Shown here: positions 14,162 to 26,938 of the stretch, piece by piece
Layout of the letters: each line of letters opens with the position of its first letter
Numbering within the stretch: the stretch's first letter is position 1
Assembly: GCA_012295275.1 (NCBI GenBank)
Contig: CM022673.1
Coordinates: 23,131,581 to 23,195,580 of the forward strand
DNA: 64,000 nt
Source of the DNA: Chrysomallon squamiferum
Taxonomy: Eukaryota > Mollusca > Gastropoda > Neomphalida > Peltospiridae
Direction of reading: 5' to 3'
The notes under the pieces: generated by a model
The model's input: the letters and a program-made list of their open reading frames with translations, nothing else
The model's database searches: none
Told to the model about the DNA's origin: nothing
Program-made: the position numbers and the translations under genes

Positions 14162-15839
14162 TAGTCCCAGGACAACCCAAATACAGCAGAGTTTGTGGCT
14201 CAGATGAATCATCTGAAAGGTCAGGATGGATTTACCCAGATTATTTTTTCATCTTTTGTCAAAAAGGTTAGTTGTATATAAAAGTACTGTGATCATAAAT
14301 GCAACAAATTTGTCACTTACTTATTCTGTAATGATTTGTTCTTTTTATTTGTTTTCCAGAAAAACAAGTAAAATTATATTTAAGATTTCTTAATTATTTA
14401 TGTATTAGTCATTATTGTTACTGTTGTTTATTGACCTATCCACAAAATGAACCAGTAATGCAAAAATTCATAGGGTAAATACATATTTTATAAGCACTCT
14501 TACCAGTGCCAGTATACTTAAATTTGCTGTTTTATTGGTGAAAAAATATAATTTTATAAAAATGACATCCATTTTCTCCATAGAAGCTTATAATTATCCA
14601 GTGTGTTGGTTAATTTTTACTGTTTTCTCAATGTATGTCCTTTATCTTCCTGTAGACAAACAAATTTAACAAAACTGCTGACCGAGGCATTGTCATCACT
14701 GATAAGTTTATTTACAAACTGGATCCAAGAAAACGTTTTAAATCAATGCAGAAAGGAATACCTATCACTGATGTAAGTCATATTATTTTTTTTTTTTTAT
14801 TGATTCAGCCATTCATTAATATATTCCAGCCAATGCTCCAAAGTTCATATACAATCCTGTTTGTGGGAAGGCAGAGATAAAATACCCCTTGCGTCTAATT
14901 GGAAATAATATATGAATTGGCAGGCAGCAGCTTTCCTTTCTTATCAACTGAGTTGTTCTTAACCATATATCTAATACTGTATGCTTAATGTATCATCAGA
15001 TTAAACATTTTTTTCCTTCATTAATGTCAACAGAAGTAATTTCTTTAATTCAAAACATATTATTTACAACTGACTGCTGTATGCAAGTTACTAATGTTTT
15101 CTAGATCACCGGATTATCAGTTTCACCTGAGAGAGATCAGCTGATTGTCATACACCTGAATGGAGGTAATGATCTTGTCCTCTACCTACAGAATCCACAG
15201 AATGAAGAACGAATTGGTGAACTGGTTGGAATTCTGTGTGCTTTCTGGCAGAGGTGAGCTGGAATCAATAAATCAATACATCCTGTGCTCTAGTGCATCT
15301 GTTTTAGCACATAAAAATGAGCCTGAGTTGTCTGCCCATGTTTCCTCTAGTTTATTTGAGGGTTAATTAGAGCAAAAAGCAAAAAAATCAGTGTTATTTG
15401 AATTTGAATCAAAATAGTTCTAAACTAAAATTTACTTGGCCACAAAAATACAAAAGTATGTAAAATTATAAGTTCACAAATAAAACAGTTGCCCTTTACA
15501 CTTTTGAAATTAAGACTCGAGTTCAGTGATCAGAGGTCTAAGTTCAGGACTGAGTGTTAGTTTATTGTGTCATTTATTATCTTGTAGTTGTTTGTATCTT
15601 GCATTTACTTATTATGTCATTTTTTTTTAAATAAAATTAAAATTTAAGAATATTTGCTTACTTCATTGGTTTAACATTTCAGACATTACAGAAAAGATCT
15701 GAAAGTTACAATCAACAAAACACTCAACTGTAGTCTGGGAGGGAAAAGTCGTCATATTGTGATCAAATCTGCAAATACAAATGGTGGCCCAGTTTTCAAG
15801 AAAGAAGGTCAAGATTTGGCTTTGTTAGTACCATCATAA
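4218..15839 (+). CDS. MYO1D: Unconventional myosin class ID (5'-partial, 21 exons)
   Basis: This is an actin-based, membrane-binding monomeric motor; orthologues (Drosophila Myo31DF, vertebrate Myo1d) set left-right chirality and work in membrane traffic. Joined exons give 901 residues plus one split codon, ending at TAA 15837-15839. Visible parts in order: P-loop GESGSGKT, switch I ([13 protein letters not shown]), switch II (DIYGFEIF), actin-binding segments, converter ([15 protein letters not shown]), a neck with about two IQ-like motifs, and a basic TH1 tail ending LALLVPS. Similarity to human MYO1D is continuous and closer than to MYO1A/B/C, for example [17 protein letters not shown] and [15 protein letters not shown]. 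The human protein is about 1006 aa, so roughly the first 100 residues are missing, encoded left of the window. Introns are mostly 0.2-0.9 kb. I see no frameshift or stop. Exon coordinates are in the next two entries. Confidence 0.96.
4863..4899. repeat. (GT)n microsatellite in MYO1D intron
   Basis: About 18 uninterrupted GT units, preceded by a (GTTT)n run at about 4814-4845. Confidence 0.93.
6223..6268. repeat. (ATT)n microsatellite in MYO1D intron
   Basis: About 15 perfect units, followed by a short (AT)n run at about 6316-6333, upstream of the exon at 6371. Confidence 0.93.
12643..15839 (+). other. MYO1D: MYO1D neck and TH1-tail exons (7 exons)
   Basis: Coding exons: 12643-12764 (IQ region), 13418-13519, 13819-13963, 14165-14266, 14656-14772, 15105-15253 and 15683-15839. 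The IQ helix is split over the 12148/12643 junction (VVFLQR | [10 protein letters not shown]). The 12764/13418 junction splits one Lys codon as AA|A. The tail carries the conserved class I TH1/PH-like pattern, such as [16 protein letters not shown] and [14 protein letters not shown]. It is basic, as expected for binding acidic phospholipids. Confidence 0.9.
14126..14163. repeat. (ATT)n microsatellite abutting a MYO1D splice acceptor
   Basis: About 12 units that run straight into the TTTAG acceptor of the exon at 14165, so the repeat occupies the place of the polypyrimidine tract. Confidence 0.9.
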
Positions 15840-15897
15840 CACTGAAAGTTGTTAAAAAAAAAAAAAAAATAGAGGACATTTGAACTAAACAGTTTTA

Positions 15898-15903
15898 AAT
15901 AAA
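15898..15903 (+). terminator. Candidate MYO1D polyadenylation signal
   Basis: AATAAA 59 nt after the MYO1D stop codon, just past an A-run. A second AATAAA lies at 16341-16346. Which is used, if either, cannot be told without transcript ends. Confidence 0.35.
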
Positions 15904-17749
15904 ATCTACTGAAGATGTGCAAAGGTATATATTTTACGAAAGTCTCCAATAATGTTTTATGAAAGAATTTTTATGTATGAGATTTTGAACATTGAAATAT
16001 GTTAAATAGTCAAAAGACATTTAAAATACTTTGGAATTATAAACAGAATAGAAAAAGTGGAAATACAAAATGAAATCAATTAGAGATTGTAAATGGAACT
16101 TTGAAAATTTGGAATACTTAAAAGAAATTTAATAGACTAAAAGAATAAATGAAGAAGATGGTAAAATGATTGTTACCATTAATTTGATTGTAATGGAATT
16201 ATGATTTATGATTAATAGTTCAAGTTCAGTTAACAAATGAATATGAATAGACTATATTACAGAATCATAGTTACTTTTGCAAGTTAGTTACCTTTTCTAA
16301 CTTTGAACCTGTCTTTTATTATTAATATTGCTATTATTGTAATAAAATATTTTGATATAAATGAAGGTCATTCAGTAAACAGGTAACTGCCAAATGTATA
16401 ATGCATTCATATTTTAAAATTTATACTTGACAATTTAGATTGTTTATCAAAGATTGATATGAATTTGTTGATTTTATATTCAGATTGTCTGAAAATTATT
16501 TTAGATGAAATATTTATTGTTTATTTATTTTTTTAAATATATAAATAATTAAAAAGCTTTCTTTTTTTCTTTTTTTTACTTTGTTAAATGTATCTTCCAT
16601 AAAAGAAGTATTATAATTACTGAGACTAAATGTAAGAAATAATAATAAAAAATAACAACCATAAAACCCAGTAAAATAATAAAAAGATGTAAATATATTA
16701 ATTAATTTTGTTAGTTTTCTTACTGCTAATTTTATATCTGCTTTATACATAAAACATTACAACAATTTGTCTACATTTATAACGGACATTGAAAAGAAAA
16801 GTCATTAATAAATATGCAAAATAGCATTTGAACTGCCTGTGTAAAGTTTTGAGAAATCCATCTTTCAAGTCTTTCAGTATTTTCACTCTATGCACATCTT
16901 CTTTCTTTTACTTTTTAGTTACAAAGACTCCATTATTTTACTTGTTTACCTGTTAATAAATGTATTTTACTTTTTCAATATCACATTTTCACTGTTGAAA
17001 AAAAAAAAAAAAAAACCTTAATTATAAGTGTTATGTTACTGATCAATTAGATTGTTCAGATTAATTCATTTTTTCTAAAAGCAATTCTTGTTTTTCAACA
17101 TACTCTTATCTTTTTCTTTTTTCTTTTTTAAGGAAAGTATAATGAGAGAACCTTAAATTTTTTTAAGACTTTTATTAATTCATATTATAATAACGTAAAT
17201 TTAATTCCTTTTTAAAAAACAAAATTACTTTAGTAGTAAAATATGTTTCATTTATACACATCCTTATGCATATATATTAACAATATAAATTTATATAATG
17301 TATATATTTACTTACATTAAATACGTATTTACGGTTTTATATATTTATATATATATATACATACATATATGTAAATCCTATTCAGTCGCTATAAGTAATG
17401 GCAAGATATGTTGTCTAGATACATTTCTAAATTCAGTCACTGACCACATATGTAGCTCTATTGGGTAGAACTGTTTTTATTTTGATAAATTAATTGTTAT
17501 TTACATGTATATAAATATTGTTAAAAGTTAATTCTTCAGTATTTAATTACTGATTCAGATCTTAAAAGATAATTTTGAAAATGGTTTTCATTTAAAAAAT
17601 AACAAATTGTTAATTTTTGCATTTAACAACAAAATCGATACTGGTAAATCTGCTACTTGTCAACAGTGAGTTGGGAAATAAAACAACTGATTTCATTTAG
17701 ATTTTGTAATATTTAGAATTGCAGGATAAGAGAAATAACTGATTACTGT

Positions 17750-17851
17750 CTTAAGTTATCAGCTTTATCCTGTTCAGTTTTAATGAGTAATGTATTTGAC
17801 CTAGCTGTATTTGGCATTCTAATCTTTACAGGATAAAGCTAGTATCTTAAG
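17750..17851. repeat. Imperfect inverted repeat, 24-bp arms
   Basis: The left arm 17750-17773 and right arm 17828-17851 are reverse complements at about 21 of 24 positions, separated by 54 nt. The ends are CTTAAG on both sides and the inner 13 bp are perfect. A transcript could fold into a stem-loop. It may be a remnant of a small inverted-repeat element or a chance palindrome. Confidence 0.7.
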
Positions 17852-19555
17852 AAATAACGCGTTACACCCTATATGTAATATTATTGTGAGTCCCATATCT
17901 TATCCAATAGATAATTGAAAATACAAAGGTAAAAATAAAAAATGAAGAAACATTTAAAAGTGCTGTAATGTAATTGATGTGTTCTAAACAGAAAATCCAT
18001 TTATGTTGACTGATAGTTCAGTTAAAAAGGAACTTAAGTGAAAACATATTTAGATTGTATAAAATAAATTCCATCTTTAACTTTACGTCTGTTACTGTAA
18101 ACTTGTTATATTTATATCCAACATTTAATTCACCATATTATGCAGAAACATTGTCATCTGTTAGATATTTATTTAGAACTCTAATTTTTTCATGTTCATG
18201 CATAATGTTTTATATTAACCAACCATTCAACAGTATTCATATTTTCATGTTTTATTATTATTATTATTTTTATTTTCTGAAATCAGGTTACTGATAAATA
18301 AAAGAAAAAACATTATCTTTTTATAGTTACAATATATAATTTTTGTTTTAATTTTATACATACTACTGTTCCCTCTTTTCTTTTTTTAGCATTTATAACA
18401 ATTAGAAGATAACATATTTTTTATAGAATTAACACATGTTTAAGTAATAGTCTTCAAATCATTAAGTCAAACAAAATTATTTATAATTTTATATATTTTC
18501 TTGTATAATTACTTGTGATCCATATTTTTAATGAATGTGATCTGAATAGTTTTGTTCATAATGTCAATAAGATGTTTTAATGTCTGAAAAAATTCCATTG
18601 ACTTGCATGCATATATACATACTAAAACACCAAATCTACATAGCAAAGCATTGTTGTTTTATTACTATTTTTTTGTTTCTTTTATTGTTTTTTTTTTTTC
18701 CATTATTACATCTACCATTATTATTATTAACAGAATTAATAACATTCATATTAGTAAATAATAATTGCATTTTCTGTTTTATAGTTTGGACACGGAGTAT
18801 TAAGCAGTAGTTTCAAATTCAGCAAATGATTTTGTTAACAGTGCAGTAATTCAGATTAATTAAAAAATAAAAAATATTAATAATAATAATAAAAACAAAA
18901 AAACATGTCTGTAATATGTAAAATATCCAAATATTTGATGAAATTAAAGATATATCTTGTGATTTGGTCTAGAAAAATGAAAGTATTGTCTTGAAATTAA
19001 AATTCTATTGAAAAGGAAACTTTGACAAAGATTAATTAAAATGGAAATATATGTCTTGCTTTTTGCCTAAATCATTGTTATTTAAATGATAAATCAGAAT
19101 TGCTTTCTTATTAATATAAATTCAATTGCTTTTGTATACAACATAAATATTCTGTTGTAAATGTTTGTTGTATATTTTTCATGAATGTTTGTTATATGTT
19201 GAAGGTTCTGTTACAGTTTATTACCTTTGTGATAATACAAGTTTAATTTTATATAGCTGTATCATTTGTATAATTACATAAGCTGTATCATTTACATATT
19301 ATATATTATATTTAGTATAGTTTATATTTATCTATGCTTTATTATACCAAGCAGTGTTCATTTCTTTTGTGCGTATAACATGACATATTTATTATTTATC
19401 TTAGCTATGTTTTATTTAATATAATATGAAATAATTATATATATTAATGTTGCAATATAAAGAATCCTTTATGTTATATATGTATATGCATTCAATATGT
19501 ATTTTTATTACCACTAATACATTTTTTTTTTTTTTGTGATTAAAAATATCCTATT

Positions 19556-19557
<2 letters not shown>

Positions 19558-19587
<30 letters not shown>
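19558..19587. repeat. (AT)n microsatellite
   Basis: About 15 AT units in AT-rich intergenic DNA. Confidence 0.9.
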
Positions 19588-19591
<4 letters not shown>

Positions 19592-20179
19592 TGGTGTAAT
19601 TTTAAGTAATTAGTTTATTTTGCTTTAGAAATTTTATCTTTGATATGACATGACTGGATTAACTTTCCTTGCTTTAGTTTTAGTGTGATTGTCAATGTCA
19701 AAGTAAAATGATCACTTGCAAATATACAATATACGCAAAATGTTTTTGATAGAACAGTTGTTATTTTTGTGTATTTTAGAGTAACACATATTATACTTTA
19801 AGAAAGAACATCATGTAAAGTTGTCTTATTGTTCTGAAATATTGTTACTATCTCATCTAGCTACAATTCAAATGTTAACCAGGTCTGTTTTTGTCAGATT
19901 ATTAACTTTTTATCTGTTATTGACAATTTATATAATCTTCTAACCCAAACTTTGATTTTATGTATCGTTCTGGCCACTGTGTATAAACTGTAGTTTAATT
20001 GTGAATGGGTGATTTGGGGCTTTTTTCATGGTCTTTTCAATAATGAACATCGTGCAGTTTGTTGTAGGTGTCATTGTAAACAAAAGTGGTTTTGACCAGT
20101 ACTCTGAACAAATATAGCATGAGCTTTTCTCATTTGTTAACAAATATGTTATTTATCCATGTTAATAGAAACTATATTA

Positions 20180-20680
20180 ACTGGTACCTCAGTTAACAGC
20201 TGAAGTATCAGTTGATGCCTTTGGCAACTGTTGTTAATTTATGCCCTTGTTAACATATGTGAAACCACTTTTTTCTTAGTATTAGTGCCTTTCTTAGCAA
20301 ATGTGTTATTAACTGGTACCCTTGTTAGCATACAGAGGCCTTACAGTTTAATATGATATGTCCATTCAAAGAAAATAGACATTAAATGTTATCACTGTAA
20401 AATCAGGTTATTTGACAATCATAGTTACTTCTGGCTTCACTGTGTATAGCAATATTATGTTAGCTAGGCACTGGAGCCATTAAAATGATTCAGCAAAGAA
20501 TCCATGCCTAGGTTGTGCTGTAAACATTGAGTATGTTATTAGTTGGTGCATTGTTAACTAATGTGATATTAGTTGGACCCCTTATTAATTTGGTATCAGA
20601 TGGTGCTTTGTTATAACAGAAGCTCTTAGACGGTGCCATTGTTAGCAATTTGCTTTTAGTTTGTGCCTTTCTGACAGCAC
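20180..20680. repeat. Decayed minisatellite, ~30-bp period
   Basis: A diverged unit resembling AGTTGGTGCCTTTGTTAACA recurs with starts at about 20180, 20210, 20237, 20278 and 20312. After an unrelated ~200 bp stretch it recurs at 20541, 20571, 20598, 20628 and 20658. Steps are 30, 27, 41 and 34 in the first group and 30, 27, 30 and 30 in the second. Further eroded units may flank it, at 20126-20160 and 20730-20812. No open frame runs through it. Confidence 0.75.
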
Positions 20681-20992
20681 TGAATCTTTGTGTTACTATA
20701 TAATGTTAAGTTCTGATTTGAAATGTATAGTTGGGGCCTTTAATAATTCCACTGTTGTATCATCTATATGTGCCTCGCAACCGACAAGTTTTATTTGGTG
20801 CCTTTCTTTTCTCCAACGTCCATCCTGATTAATTTTATAAGTTATTTTACAATCACAAATGATAAAGAAAAGGAAATAATTCTGCCAAAATCTTTAATGG
20901 ATAATTCTCCATGTGTTAATAATATAGGATTAGTGCCAGATGAAGATTTTTTCCTTTTCTTTTGTAAATAATGTTATACATGCACACGTACA

Positions 20993-21032
<40 letters not shown>
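20993..21032. repeat. (CA)n microsatellite
   Basis: About 20 CA units between CGTACAG and CATACACACC flanks. Confidence 0.93.
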
Positions 21033-21037
<5 letters not shown>

Positions 21038-24000
21038 ACCTTGACAGCATTATTTCTTTATTTAAATAAAAAGTTTTCAGCATACAATAATATTTTTAAT
21101 GATGCCTATGCTGTCTTTTACCCTTCGAATATCATTTTTTCTGAGAAAAGAAAATATTGATCCTTTTTATAGATATTTAAACAAATTTTCTACAGTTAAG
21201 AATACTTTTATTCAGACAAATGTAATATTCGATTAAAATCTGTCATATTTTCTATACTTTTGTAAACATAGCTTCATCTATAGGTACTAGCATATGCATA
21301 CATAATTATTTACTTGTATATTATGCAGTTTAATAAATTCATTGTCAAACTTTTTGCATTGAGTTTTGATGTGTACTGACTTTATTTATAAAGCTAAAAC
21401 AAACCCTACTCTTTAACTGTTATGTGGTTATAAATTTTATTATATTTTTATCAAATTAAATTTTATTATTTGCAAAGCCTCTATTTAGCATTTTTGCTGG
21501 CTGACATTTTGCTAACACACATCTGTTTTCTGGTATAATCCACCACTGTATAATGACTATGTAATTATTCTAATATCTGTATGTTAGAAAACTGAAGATT
21601 CTCTTGATTAAATAGCATGCCTGTAGGCTGTACATATTTTCCCCTACAGTTTTTGGATAATTATTATTTAATTTTTCTTTTGCTTGTTCAATGTCAATTT
21701 GATTATGTTTATATACTATTACTAAACAGAATGACCTATAGGACATGATTTCAGAAGATGCTTCTGGAATAATCTCAAAATAACCAAAGTATTTTGACCC
21801 TTGCTATTTATAATCAGTTTATAACGTCTGTAACAGATACTGTTGAAAATAGTTTTGAAACGTAATTGTTTATAAGGCCATTTTACAAAAATACAGGGAT
21901 CTATTTCATTATCCCATGGCAACTAATGTACATTTAACAATAATTAAAAGTGTGGGTTTTTTTTTTCTAATAATAATATTTTGTTATTGACAGTTGTATA
22001 TCATAACATATATTTTCGTGTTTTCGTGGAGATATTTTTGTCATAGTTATATTGCAGTTGTTATATTAGTCTTGTTTTAGATCATTTCAGATCCTTTTCT
22101 AAAGAAATAGCCTCGATTCAAACAACATAATTTTCCTCGTGTATCTTCGTAACTAATTAAAAAAATAATAACAAAAAAATTCTCTTTTTAGCTCCTCTGA
22201 GCTGTTTCCTGATGCAGTCTGTTCTATGTATGTCATGGTATATTCTTAGTTTTTATCTCTACAGAAAGTCTGTACAATAAAAATCTAGGTTGTTAATGAA
22301 GAAATATAACGTGAATTCCTCATAAATAAAGTCAGAAAATTAATGAGTAAAATTAGCTGTAGTTAGTCGCAACACAAACTTTAAAATAATGTTTCACGTA
22401 GGAAAATAGTCCACAATTATTAATAAAAATGAAAAAGAAAGGGATATTTCCATGTCATTTCTTCAGCATTAATTAAAATACTGAAGGAAGAAAAGAACAA
22501 CAATAAGTTTAGATTATTATAATTATTAAAGGATAGATAAAATTCTGTAGCATTGATGTTTATAATTTAAATTCCGGCTAATTTCTTATTAGTTTCTATC
22601 TTGTCATAAAGGGGGTAATTTACGAATATTTTAAAAGGAAACGCCCGAACGTCTTAATTCGTCACTTTTTTCACGAAACGCCTTTTCTCAGTTCTGTTTT
22701 CTTCATATTTTATAAATGAAGTTTAAAGATTCAAAATATGACTGAACAAGAGACAGAAGCAAAGAGCTGATTTTAAGATCTATGAAATAAAAAAACCAGG
22801 CATACATGCACACGCACACACAAAACATGTTTGAATATACCCTATAAATATTTCAATCCATGTAGCTGCTTTTACTAAATATCTATCTCTCTCCGGTTCG
22901 ATCACTAAATTTTTGTTGTAAACCAAGATAAGATTACGTAAGAACAGATCTATGTTAGAAGAATCTACAAATATCGAGGAATGTCTGGAGTTTTTTGTAT
23001 GGCTTTTATAGCATTTTTATATTATTATTATGCGTGATATTTAACCTCATTTATTTTTTTAATTTCTCTATTATTATTATTATGCTATCTATTTTAATAT
23101 AATAATTATTTTTTACTATGGTAGATTTACTTAGTTTTGTTTTTGAAGAAGTAAATGTCCTATCCCATCGGTTAAATTGGAACTCAGAATAACATTACAA
23201 AATCATGATTACAAAAGTAACAACGATATATTGCAAGTTATCGAAACAGTAATATAAATAATTCTCAAAAAAATGAAATAAATGAATAAATAAAAGGCAG
23301 AAAACTAATGCAAAATTAATTAGTTTATCTTTTAAAAAATAGTTTTAAATACTTCAGAAAACAAGTAAACATTAAATGTTTTTTTGTCTTTACTGAGAGA
23401 GATATGTATCTTCCGTTTTAAATGCAGCGTACAGTTCTTTTTTAAATAATAATAATAATAATAGATTATTGCTGTTGTTACCCTGAAGATCTACAGGTAA
23501 ACTGCTGAAAAGAATAAAACCAGACTGAATTATTAAGAGATATCTTAGTTCATATGAGGACTAACTACCATTACATGAATTTATTTATTTATTTATTTAT
23601 ATATTTATTTATTATATATAATAACAATGCTGATTGCAATTAGCAAAATACACAGCCGTTTCTTTATTAATATTTTATCCATTAGCACTGAACAATATTT
23701 TACTTCCACATTCCCTTAAAGTAAAGTACTAAAATTTATACTGAGTCATCACTTAAAATGGATTCGAAATGCAGTAAAATAATCATATTTAGTCGATATA
23801 TAGTTTAATAAAACACATTATCAAAACAATCATTAATGCATTTGTAATTACATTACAGTATTAATGAAACGTTCTAATTTTGTTTTGACCCAGTGCTATA
23901 AAATAATTTCACATGGTATTCATCATCGTAGAGGCCTGTTTCCTGTGATATTACACCTTCCCATTCTTCGTCATAACTTAAAGGAATCCAGGCTTGTTTA

Positions 24001-24055
24001 CATGATGTTATTTTCAGATAAATGTCATTGCCATTGTCACACAAGAATACACCTA

Positions 24056-24182
24056 CATACAAGCATATACACGTATAAATACATACAGATATAGGACTAC
24101 GTATATACGCCTACATATATACGTACATACGTACATATACATACATACGTACATATACATACATACGAGCATTACGTATATA
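24056..24182. repeat. TACATA/TACGTA-rich simple repeat
   Basis: Degenerate alternating units built from TACATA and TACGTA, including a nearly exact local repeat at about 24120-24165. Reading frames on both strands through it are low-complexity Tyr/Val/Cys/Met strings and not genes. Confidence 0.85.
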
Positions 24183-24708
24183 TATAAATTCATTTGTTCA
24201 TGCGTATAGAGGCCTTTATACAATAGCATACACGTATACACGAAAATCAACACACACACACACACACACATACACACATGATTGCTGTGTAACCCCAAGC
24301 TTATATTTTCTTTTTATTATTTTCTTTTTTATAATGAAAAATATGGTTATCTGTCTATTATAATTATGGGACTTGAAATCCCAGTAGACAATTCTATTCT
24401 GTTTTCCTGCGCAATTCAGAGAAAATAACAGAAAAACATGAGATCGATAGGCATCTGAAACGATTTGTTACAGAAGTACTGTTACCATGGTGATACATCT
24501 TTAGATTCAGCACATTCACTGATATATTTGTAGTTGTGTTTGAAGAAGGAACTGATCGGTGCATTGAGGAGAATCACTGATTTGAGGTTCGGCGGTCATT
24601 CATCGCATTAAACCATTAACAAAGATTAGGCAGATAATGGAACCAGCTTAATTCATACAATAACATTTAAATCCAATAACCTTACGGGATAATTGAAATT
24701 AATTATTA

Positions 24709-24712
<4 letters not shown>

Positions 24713-24778
<66 letters not shown>

Positions 24779-24797
24779 CTCTCCCTCTCTCTCTCTC
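24713..24797. repeat. Long (CT)n polypyrimidine tract
   Basis: About 30 perfect CT units followed by CCTCCTCTCCC-type units, all pyrimidine on the + strand for about 85 nt. It encodes the Arg-Glu run of the minus-strand frame listed separately. Confidence 0.93.
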
Positions 24798-25003
24798 ACC
24801 TCCTCTCCCTCTCTAGAACTGTCTACCTCATTCTGAATCGTTCTTTTTTTCTCTCGCTCTTTTTCCACTAACTGATCCACTGCATTTTTATTTAATGCTA
24901 TAAAACTCTGAAACGTGAGGTGTCTGGCACGAGGCTTGTTGGTCCCAAGACGATTTCTTCTCGTTGGACCTGTAGGACAATCCTCGTTCTCGTCAGTAGG
25001 CAT
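24795..25003 (-). CDS. Doubtful small open frame, unrecognised
   Basis: A minus-strand frame starts with ATG at 25001-25003 and encodes about 60-70 residues of balanced composition: it opens MPTDENEDCPTGPTRRNR and contains HLTFQSFIALNKNAVDQLVE. It then runs into an Arg-Glu repeat made by the CT tract. Just before the repeat the minus strand reads GAGGTGAGAG, a good splice-donor consensus, so this could be the first coding exon of an undescribed minus-strand gene. I recognise no domain and could not find a following exon. A TATATA lies about 40 nt upstream of the ATG, at about 25042-25047, but in AT-rich DNA this is weak. It may equally be a chance frame. Confidence 0.2.
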
Positions 25004-25780
25004 ATGCAGAAATAACTGATCTGTATTTGATGGTCCTCGGCTATATAAGTTTCGATTAAAAAAACAGAAGAACCACTTCGCTTAGAATGTCGCGCAATAA
25101 TACTGAGGGGAGCATTGAAATGTAATAATTCAAAAACTAATTTTCAAGTAAAAGCACTTGTTGAAATTACTGTTTTTATTAACAAAAGTAATTTTTCTTC
25201 GAAACTGCACAGTCCCAATGCAAATTAATGTTAAATAGTCAAATAAATTTGTATTTCTCCTTAAATTAAAAAAAGGTAATTTAGAATATGTTATAAAAAA
25301 TACAATATTATTATCATTTTGTAATACATGAACAAACAAACGAACAAATAAATAAATAAATAAATAAAGTAAAATAATAATAACAATATTAATTAAATAA
25401 ATGATAACTAAAAAAAAAAAGTACTGTCATAAAATAAAGAAAAAGAAATAAAAGATTTACGGTATTTTTATAACTATGACGTAGGTAAATCATTTTATTT
25501 TACATGAATGGATAAAAGATAATAAACTAAAAGAATATCGTTGTTTACAATTAATCATACACCTACTTCATTTATAAATAGACCTGATTATATCTTAACT
25601 GATAATTAAAGTCTGCTTATTTTGTTTTTGTCTTAGAAGTCGTGTTTCGTCAAGCTGAAAATACTCAATGCTATTAGTTATAAATATCATGTTATTTACA
25701 CGAAGGAAAGGAATATTTTATTACAATGGTGTGTGGTTAATATGAAGATAAAATGAGATCTCACTGGTGTCTTTCTATAT

Positions 25781-25853
25781 ACACTAAGTATAGAGATATA
25801 TTACATATTTATACACTAAGTATAGAGATATATTACATATATACACTAAATAT

Positions 25854-25870
<17 letters not shown>
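25781..25870. repeat. Short tandem repeat, 30-32 bp unit, plus AT tract
   Basis: ACACTAAGTATAGAGATATA begins at 25781 and again at 25813. A third, altered copy begins at 25843 and dissolves into an (AT)n run reaching about 25890. Confidence 0.88.
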
Positions 25871-25894
<24 letters not shown>

Positions 25895-26237
25895 TATACA
25901 GAAATAATACACATTCAAGGAAACCGTATCAACGATGGCTTGAAAAACTGAAAATGATTTTACATAATTATGATGTAGCAGTATAAATAAAGTCATATAA
26001 TTCATTCAACCATTGAGACGTTCGACTAATTTCGGTTGATCCTGTCAATGAGCGAGGGTATTTAGCTAAATGAATCACTTCGAAATATTATCGTGATCAA
26101 ATTATCTTCGTTAAAAATTGATAATATTTAATCTAATCAATAACATTAATAACATCAGGAAAAAAGACGATTAATAATTAAAGTGGAAATTAATTTAAAA
26201 ATAAGAAAACAACTTGGAGACACATTGACAGAGATGG

Positions 26238-26263
26238 AGTGTGTGTGTGTGTGTGTGTGTGTG
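26238..26263. repeat. (GT)n microsatellite
   Basis: About 13 GT units in intergenic DNA. Confidence 0.9.
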
Positions 26264-26902
26264 AAACCACCATGGAGATAACTAGATAAATTATTATAAA
26301 CACACACATACACATACATATGTATGCATGTACATAAAAAGATCGATGCAGCTGATGGGATTATAGGTTAAAGACTACTGAGTCAGATCAAAATAAAATA
26401 TTTACCTGTAATAATAACATTTTAAATGTGTGCATGTGTGTCTAACTATATCTGAGTTTTCATATTGTTTGTATGTTTGTTTATTTGAAAATGTGCTTAT
26501 TGATCGATAAGCTAGTTATTTCTAACTTGTTAAAGAACTATAAGAAATTGTAAACAAGAAATTAATTCGGCTAAGAAATTAAAGGATACTTGCAAAACAA
26601 AAAGTCGTCAACGAAACTGTTTTATTTAAAAATTTATTTTCATGAGCATTTACAAACATTTTATCATAGCCATATTGATCTCAATGAAATCTGTCATACG
26701 TCTAACTACATCAAAACACACATCACCTCACGGTTTATCACAAGGACATTCTTTCTTTCCCACGTAAAGCATATTAATCTCTACATCACATTCGATGTTG
26801 ACTGTAATCCAGCTACGACAGAAACAGTCATAATGTCTGTACATAATAAAAATCACTATAACAATTATACTCTATGTTATGACGTCAGTTTCATAAATAA
26901 GC

Positions 26903-26904
<2 letters not shown>

Positions 26905-26936
<32 letters not shown>
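26905..26936. repeat. Poly-A run
   Basis: About 32 consecutive A residues. It is not preceded by any gene-like sequence or a recognisable element that would mark a retroposon tail. Confidence 0.9.

Positions 26937-26938
<2 letters not shown>

Noticed and set aside
15160-15366. 68-codon frame overlapping a MYO1D tail exon
   Set aside because: It is out of frame with the true MYO1D reading and continues into the intron.
22890-22915. GGTTCGATCAC resembles a tRNA B box or tRNA-derived SINE
   Set aside because: No A box or cloverleaf partner upstream, and the conserved TCC end of the B box is missing.
26033-26055. CGGTTGATCCTGTCAATGAG resembles the 5' end of 18S rRNA
   Set aside because: Only about 11 bases match and the following sequence does not continue as rRNA. 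Chance similarity.
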